Positions 56,385 to 61,394 of a stretch of 61,394 nucleotides of DNA are shown piece after piece. The stretch is from Pigoraptor vietnamica (lineage: Eukaryota > Opisthokonta > Filasterea). How positions within the stretch are numbered: the stretch's first letter is position 1; every line of letters begins with the position of its first letter. The notes under the pieces were generated by a model. The model was not told where the DNA came from and made no database searches. It saw only the letters and a list, made by a program, of their open reading frames with translations. Position numbers and translations under genes: made by a program. The DNA lies in the NCBI GenBank assembly GCA_943704525.1, contig CALSCQ010002417.1:1-61394 (forward strand), read 5' to 3'.

Positions 56385-57200
56385 TCCCCGCTCACACTCA
56401 CCGCACTCGAACACGCTACACTATGGGCATTGCTCTTGTGGAGGAGAAGGATGGGCTTTTCTCTATCGTCACTTTTTAGGCGTTGAGCGCGGATTCGATG
56501 ATACCATCGTGATGGTTATTGAAATGTACCTGTTACCACATCATTCTTCGACGCATTCATACGGGGTGCTGTCTGAGTCTAAATTCGGAAAGTAAAAATG
56601 TGACGTCGATAAGGCGTCAGAGTCGGACGTGCGATTGGTGGGCCAATTAATTTTTTCAATTCACTATGGAAAATGTATGGAAATGCAAATTATTTGTGCG
56701 GTCGTTGCTGCGGTTTTTTGGCAAGGTGGGGTCCGGGAATTTGCGATAAACTCCGAACTTCAAAGAGCGATAAAATCCAACTGCTTGAATGTAAAACATT
56801 GTTCCCCAGACCTGTGTGATAAGTCGAATATAGTGGTGTGGCCGATTGAATGACCGCACTCGACAACCACACCCCACCCGCAAGCACGGAACTGCGTGTG
56901 TGTGCGTGTGGTGTGTCACGCACGCACGCCACTCTTACCCACACAACGCACACGCACACACCCACGGTCGCATGGTACGCGCGCGCTGCTTACGCACACG
57001 CACGATAGTGTATATTTTCGAGCGCTGCGGAAGCGTTGATCGTCAGCAAAGTTTAATCGTCATCCGTTTGTCGACTTTCGTGTTCCTTTGGGTGTTCGGC
57101 CTTTCTTTGTTGGCCGTGTGCTCCAGCACGGTGTGAGGGTGTTCACATCCGCGCATCTTTTTTTCCTCGTGTGCGCGAGTCCCTCGTCTTTCGTTTCAAC
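56385..57200. promoter_or_regulatory. Divergent promoter region of GLE1 and the RING ligase, with CCAAT module copy 2
   Basis: 816 bases between divergent starts. At 56629-56702 it contains ATTGGTGGGCCAATTAAT followed by ATGGAAAATGTATGG and TTATTTGTGCGG, the same order as at 50714-50812. About 56510-56870 is AT-rich. No protein gene is seen. Confidence 0.55.
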
Positions 57201-58055
57201 ATGGCGTGCCTGCGGCTTTCCATCGTCCTCGCTGCCCTCTGTGCGCTCGCGGCGCCCATTGCCGCGTCGTCATCATCCAGCGAGTCGACCATGCTCGCGG
57301 TGGTGAGCGTCACAGGCAGCGCCCCGTTTTCGTCGGACATGAACGTCTCGGTCACGCTCGAGGTGGAGGGCATCTACGGCACATTTTGCCGGATCGTCCC
57401 CGTCGAGGGTCTGCTCGTCGCCGCCGTCCCTGCCTCGGGCTGCGGCCCCATCGAGAACGCGCCAAAGAACGGCTCGTGGATTGCCATCGTGATGCGTGCC
57501 GACCGCAACTGCACGTTCTACACCAAGGCCATGAACGCTTTCAACGCGGGCGCCGCGGGCGTCATCATCGTCAACGACGACCCGACGCGCGTCGTGATCA
57601 TGGCTGCGCAGAGCGTCGTCCCCATCCCCGTCGTCTCCGTCAGCCTCAGCGCGGGCAACAACATTCTCGGCATGATGAACCAGTCGAACGGCCTGCGCGG
57701 CAGCGTGGCGGTCGGTCCCGAGCTCTCGCTGTTCCACCTCGTCTACTCGCGCCTCTTTTTGGACGTCGCCATATTCTTCATTGTGTTTTGCGTCGTGACC
57801 GTCCTCACGCTCGGCGTGTACTACTACTACCGCCGCCGCCAGCTGAGCGAGTTGGCGCGCCGCAACAAGCGCCTCGCAAACGCGGCGAAGGAGGTCGTCA
57901 AGTCGCTCCCCGTCCGCCGTTTCGTGGCGTCGTCGCACTCGGAGGGATGCAACGCCGAGTCGTGCGCCATTTGCCTCGACGAGTACACGGCTGGCCAGGT
58001 GTGTGTGCGCTCTGTGTGTGGGTCTGTGTGTATGCGCGCGCTCTGTGTGTGTGTT

Positions 58056-58092
<37 letters not shown>

Positions 58093-58444
58093 GTGATAAT
58101 GAATCAGCTCTGTTCGTGCGTGCGTCACACAAAAACTGACGGCCTCTTTCTCGCACCCTCAGGAGCTCCGCATTCTTCCCTGCCAGCACGAGTTCTGCGT
58201 CGCCTGCATCGACCCCTGGCTGCTTGAGCACTGGACGTGCCCGCTCTGCAAGCTCAACATTCTCGGCGAACAGCACGAGCAGATCGCCAACGGCTCGATC
58301 GATCCCGAGATTGCCTTCCCGCCCGCCATTCAAATTGCGGCTGTGCAAGTCACCGAGGAGTCTTCACGCGCCCCGAACGAGGTCGTGCTCGTCCCCGTCT
58401 CGAACATCCTCATTGTGCCCGTGTCGTCGACGACGAACGTGTGA
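57201..58444 (+). CDS. PA-TM-RING E3 ubiquitin ligase (RNF13/GRAIL type)
   Basis: An endosomal or lysosomal transmembrane ubiquitin ligase. Exons are 57201-57998 and 58163-58444, giving 359 residues. A signal peptide (residues 1-23) precedes a luminal protease-associated domain: [20 protein letters not shown] then [17 protein letters not shown], which is the conserved part. One TM segment lies at about 186-211 ([20 protein letters not shown]), followed by a basic stop-transfer. The RING finger spans about 255-300: [20 protein letters not shown], then [20 protein letters not shown] with a final C. The family normally has RING-H2 (HxFHxxCID); here the second His is Cys (HEFCVACID), making it C3HC4. 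The intron splits the RING after the first Cys pair and starts with a GT repeat. Confidence 0.94.
58001..58091. repeat. (GT)n-rich intron of the RING gene
   Basis: GT repeat with CTCT interruptions. It merges with the donor site itself (GTGTGT at 57999). Confidence 0.9.
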
Positions 58445-58809
58445 GGACATTGCGAGCGAACTGACGTTGGCGTCGTCTGTGCCCTCGGTGGCCACTATGT
58501 ACATGACCTGCGATTGCGTGGCGGCGGCGTGCGTGAAACTTCTTTCTTTGTTTTCAGTAATTGGGCTGCGGTTGTTGTTCCATCTTTATGCTTTCTGTTT
58601 TTTTTTTCCTCTCTCTTCTCTCTCTTTTTCACGGCCGTCCGCCGTCGTTGTAAGCGGCGAACAGGCCCCCCACTAAATTTGTATGAGAAACACACTGGCG
58701 ATTGAAGGAGTTGCTTCTGCTGTACATGCACACGAGCAGTGAATTCGGGAAGTACCAAAGGGCTTGCTTTCACCGCCATTCTCTTACAAAAAAAAACCAC
58801 TCAAACACA

Positions 58810-58849
<40 letters not shown>

Positions 58850-58965
58850 AGCACACGCACACACACACACACACACACACAATTTTTGGTCCTTTCCAAC
58901 ATCCGTGCTCACACAAGGGAAATCAATGTGCCCTGAACCACTTCATTCACTAGTGAGACTGGCCA
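58445..58965. other. Convergent intergenic region with (CA)n
   Basis: 521 bases between the RING and LRR genes. It holds a T/C-rich stretch (58590-58635) and a CA repeat at about 58811-58881. No gene is seen. Confidence 0.7.
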
Positions 58966-60825
58966 TCACACCGGGCGCGTGCTCACGAGCGCCAAACTCG
59001 ACGTCGGCCTAAATCCAATAAGGCGGCGCACCTTTCGCAACGCCGCGGCGCCCGTCAATATCACGCAGCCGGTCAGGTCGAGCGTGTGGACGCCGCCGAG
59101 TGCGGCCACGTCCGTCACCTTCTCGCACCCCGCGAGGTTGAGTGTGTGGACGCGACCGAGCGCGGACACGTTCACGAGACCCACACAGCGACTGAGGTTG
59201 AGCGTGTGAACGCCGCCCAGCGCCGATACGTCCACAACGTTCGGACAACGGCTGAGGTCGAGCGTGTGGACTCTCCCCAGCGCAGAGACATCGGCCAACT
59301 TGACGCACGCGCTAAGGCAGAGCGTGTGCACTGCGCCGAGGGCCCTCACGTCCATCAGTCGCAGGCAGCCGAGAAGGTCGAGCTGGTGGACGGTTCCGAG
59401 CGACGACACGTCGACGACGCTGCTCCACGAGAGATTAAGCGTGTGCACGCCGCCGAGCGCAGTCGTTTGCGAGACGCCCTTGCACCCGCTGAGGCCCAGC
59501 GTATGGACGCGACCGAGCGAGGAGACGTCAGTGACGTTGGGGCAGCCGTTCAAGTGAAGCGTGTGGACGTTCTTCAGTGCCGACACGTCCGCAAGGTCAG
59601 CGCACGAGCGGAGGTAGAGAGTGTGCACTTTGCCAAGAGCAGAGACATCGACGACACGGCAACCGCTCAGATTCAGCGTGTGAACGGCGGCAAGGGCCGA
59701 CACGTTCCGCACGCGCTCGCAATCGCTCAGGTCGAGGCTGTAAACGCCACCGAGAGACGACACGTCGTCGACGTTGATGCACCCGCTGAGGTCAAGGGTG
59801 TGCACGCCGCCCAGCGCGGACACGTCGCGGGCGCCTGAGCCACGGAGATAGAGCGCGTGGACGCGGCCGAGCGCGCAAACGTCCGAGATTGCGTTGCAGC
59901 CGCTGAGTTGGAGGGTGTGCACACGGCCCAACTTCGAGACGTCGGTGATGTTTGAGAAGCCGCTGAGCGAGAGAGAATGAACGCCGCCGAGAGCCGACAC
60001 GTCGCGCACACGCATGCACCCACTTAAGGACAGGGAGTGAACGCGGCCCAGCGCAGAGACGTCCGCCACGTTGGTGCAGCCCCGAAATTCAAGCGTGTGG
60101 ACGCGACCGAGGGCTGAGAGGTCCACGACACGCACACACCCGTTGAGTCGCAGAGTGTGAACGCCGCGAAGCGCAGAGACGTCCGTGACCCGATCGCAGT
60201 TGGTCAAATCGAGCGTGTGCACGCGGCCGAGCGCCGAGACATCGACGATCCCCTCGCAGTCGCTCAAATTCAGCGTGTGCACGCCGGACAGCGCAGAAAC
60301 GTCCGTAATCCCGCGACAATGGCGAAGATTGAGCGCATGAACGCGTCGGAGAGGAGACACGTCGACGATGCTGTCACACCCACACAGATCGAGAGTGTGC
60401 ACAGTCGCGAGCGGCGACACGTCCGCGAGGGCCGTCCAGCGCCCAAGGTGCAGCGTGTGCACACCGCCAATCGACGCGACGCTAACCGCACTCTGCCTCA
60501 TAGTCTCTGCGCTTTGTCGGCTGGAGAAAGAGGGCGGCAAGTTCTCGTCGCTGTAGAGGTCAAGCGAGAGGACGATGCGAGCCCGCGGGATGATCGAGTC
60601 GACGCGAGTGCGGAAGGCCGCGTTCTTGTAGTATTTCCACGCGCGTGTCTTGGAGAGGACAAACAGGCGGCGCGGATTGACGAGCGCGCGAAGAGAGCTG
60701 CACGTGTGCGCGAGGGATGTGAGGTCGGATTGGGAGAGAAGCGGGAGCAAGTGCGTGTCGATGACCTCGACGGGGATTTGCAGAAAGTGGAGGGGCTCTG
60801 CGGGGAGAGTCGCGCTGTTCGCCAT
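58966..60825 (-). CDS. F-box-like leucine-rich-repeat protein with 24 near-identical repeats
   Basis: A 619-residue intronless protein. Residues 13-58 (FLQIPVEVIDTHLLPLLSQS then DLTSLAHTCSSLRALVNPRR) look like an F-box, so it may be a substrate receptor of an SCF ubiquitin ligase. From about residue 118 to 600 there are 24 consecutive repeats of the form VHTLxLxGCxxVxDVSALGx, 20 residues each, with a few of 19. This gives a 60-bp periodicity in the DNA. The repeat is of the short LRR class with Cys at the asparagine-ladder position. The array ends in a degenerate unit (VILTGAAALRKVRRLIG) and a short tail. The N-terminus chosen is MANSATLPAE at 60825; the frame is open upstream but through low-complexity sequence. 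The ligand or substrate is unknown. Confidence 0.85.
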   Translation of the reverse strand: MANSATLPAEPLHFLQIPVEVIDTHLLPLLSQSDLTSLAHTCSSLRALVNPRRLFVLSKTRAWKYYKNAAFRTRVDSIIPRARIVLSLDLYSDENLPPSFSSRQSAETMRQSAVSVASIGGVHTLHLGRWTALADVSPLATVHTLDLCGCDSIVDVSPLRRVHALNLRHCRGITDVSALSGVHTLNLSDCEGIVDVSALGRVHTLDLTNCDRVTDVSALRGVHTLRLNGCVRVVDLSALGRVHTLEFRGCTNVADVSALGRVHSLSLSGCMRVRDVSALGGVHSLSLSGFSNITDVSKLGRVHTLQLSGCNAISDVCALGRVHALYLRGSGARDVSALGGVHTLDLSGCINVDDVSSLGGVYSLDLSDCERVRNVSALAAVHTLNLSGCRVVDVSALGKVHTLYLRSCADLADVSALKNVHTLHLNGCPNVTDVSSLGRVHTLGLSGCKGVSQTTALGGVHTLNLSWSSVVDVSSLGTVHQLDLLGCLRLMDVRALGAVHTLCLSACVKLADVSALGRVHTLDLSRCPNVVDVSALGGVHTLNLSRCVGLVNVSALGRVHTLNLAGCEKVTDVAALGGVHTLDLTGCVILTGAAALRKVRRLIGFRPTSSLALVSTRPV

Positions 60826-61244
60826 TCCGACGAAGTTCGAGAGAGGACGTGTTCGTCGGTGAGAAAAGACGGGAAATAAGCGGCGTTTTGAAGAAGAAGA
60901 GAGACGTGTGTGTGAGAGTGAGTGTGTGTGTGTGTGTCGGAGTGTGTTTCGTGCTTTTTTCCGTTGATCACGTGACCCGTGGAAGCCTGTCAGGACAGCG
61001 TGTTCTTTGTTCGCTGGCGAGGTTCGATGGGACTCTCGTCGTGTTAAAAAGTGCTCCGCATTCTCTCGTTCGGCGCGTGCATGCAAAGCGCCGCGTGCTC
61101 CAATGTGGACGGCTCGGTTCCCATGTGCGAAAGTACATTCATCTCTCTCAAAGAGATGTCATTCACAGTTCGCCATCCCCATTCCACAGTACACGTTGCT
61201 GGCACGTTCTTAACACCCTCGCAAGGGGTGAGTCATCGCCTGTC
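60826..61244. other. Upstream region of the LRR gene
   Basis: 419 bases between the LRR start and the last exon of the next minus-strand gene. It contains a short GT repeat (60911-60938) and an E-box palindrome TCACGTGA at 60968-60975. No gene is seen. Confidence 0.5.
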
Positions 61245-61356
61245 TCAGTAAATCCTCGAGTCGCGTTCCGTCACAGGCGACGTTATTTCTTCGGGGAGCT
61301 CGTTCACGTCCCCAAGGAAAGTGGGGAAGGGCGGGGGCATGTACGGCTTCTTCCGC
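61245..61356 (-). CDS. Last exon of an unidentified minus-strand gene (partial)
   Basis: On the minus strand a C-rich pyrimidine tract and CACAG acceptor at 61357 are followed by an open frame. After one phase base it reads RKKPYMPPPFPTFLGDVNEL, then PEEITSPVTERDSRIY and a TGA stop at 61245-61247. Amino-acid use looks like real protein and the splice acceptor is strong. I do not recognise the family. The upstream exons lie beyond the window. Confidence 0.5.
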
Positions 61357-61394
61357 CTGTGTTGGGGGGGGGGGGACGAGTGAGTCGTCGAAGG

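Noticed and set aside
59030-60470. Regular 60-bp repeat array that could suggest a CRISPR-like or satellite array
   Set aside because: The period equals 20 codons, the frame is open throughout and each unit encodes a leucine-rich repeat. There are no unique spacers.

Overview
The window is nuclear DNA from a GC-rich eukaryotic microbe. It holds spliced genes with GT-AG introns, long CA/GT microsatellites and classical eukaryotic families (eIF3h, 20S proteasome alpha subunit, LSM14, NAF1, CDC50, GLE1). A full-length HYDIN homologue implies motile cilia or flagella, and a class III guanylate cyclase, an ammonium transporter and a cathepsin-D-like protease fit a unicellular flagellate. I cannot place the lineage more precisely. 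I see no tRNA, rRNA, CRISPR array, retroelement or DNA transposon coding region.

Layout. 0.2-1.4 kb: 3' end of a guanylate cyclase gene (+). 2.0-4.0 kb: EIF3H (-). 4.7-6.6 kb: proteasome alpha-4/PSMA7 (+). 7.1-9.3 kb: LSM14/Scd6 (-). 9.8-12.1 kb: NAF1 (+). 12.5-14.5 kb: CDC50/TMEM30 (-). 15.3-17.2 kb: intronless TPR protein (+). 17.7-19.4 kb: NYN-domain plus CCCH zinc-finger protein (-). 20.3-20.6 kb: small zinc-binding protein (+). 20.8-25.9 kb: large sorting nexin with an extra C2 domain (-). 26.7-28.9 kb: ammonium transporter (-). 30.3-45.2 kb: intronless HYDIN-like giant gene of 4942 codons (-). 45.6-47.5 kb: array of diverged tandem copies of the 3' end of the next gene. 47.2-49.5 kb: type II membrane protein with an SGNH/PC-esterase-like domain (-). 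51.1-53.0 kb: aspartic protease (+). 53.4-56.4 kb: GLE1 (-). 57.2-58.4 kb: PA-TM-RING ubiquitin ligase (+). 59.0-60.8 kb: F-box-like protein with 24 twenty-residue leucine-rich repeats (-). 61.2-61.4 kb: last exon of a further minus-strand gene.

The first ten genes strictly alternate strand, so neighbours share either a divergent promoter region or convergent 3' ends. Exon joins were checked by reading phase: every spliced model given here stays in frame from start to stop. Many of the genes are housekeeping functions: translation initiation, protein turnover, mRNA decay and export, H/ACA RNP assembly and lipid flipping. The most unusual points are the dominance of GTGCGT 5' splice sites, the C2 domain inside the sorting nexin, the decaying tandem array at 45.6-47.5 kb, several recent small duplications (one across a stop codon, one of a start-codon region into a neighbour's intron), and AT-rich promoter motifs shared between intergenic regions.
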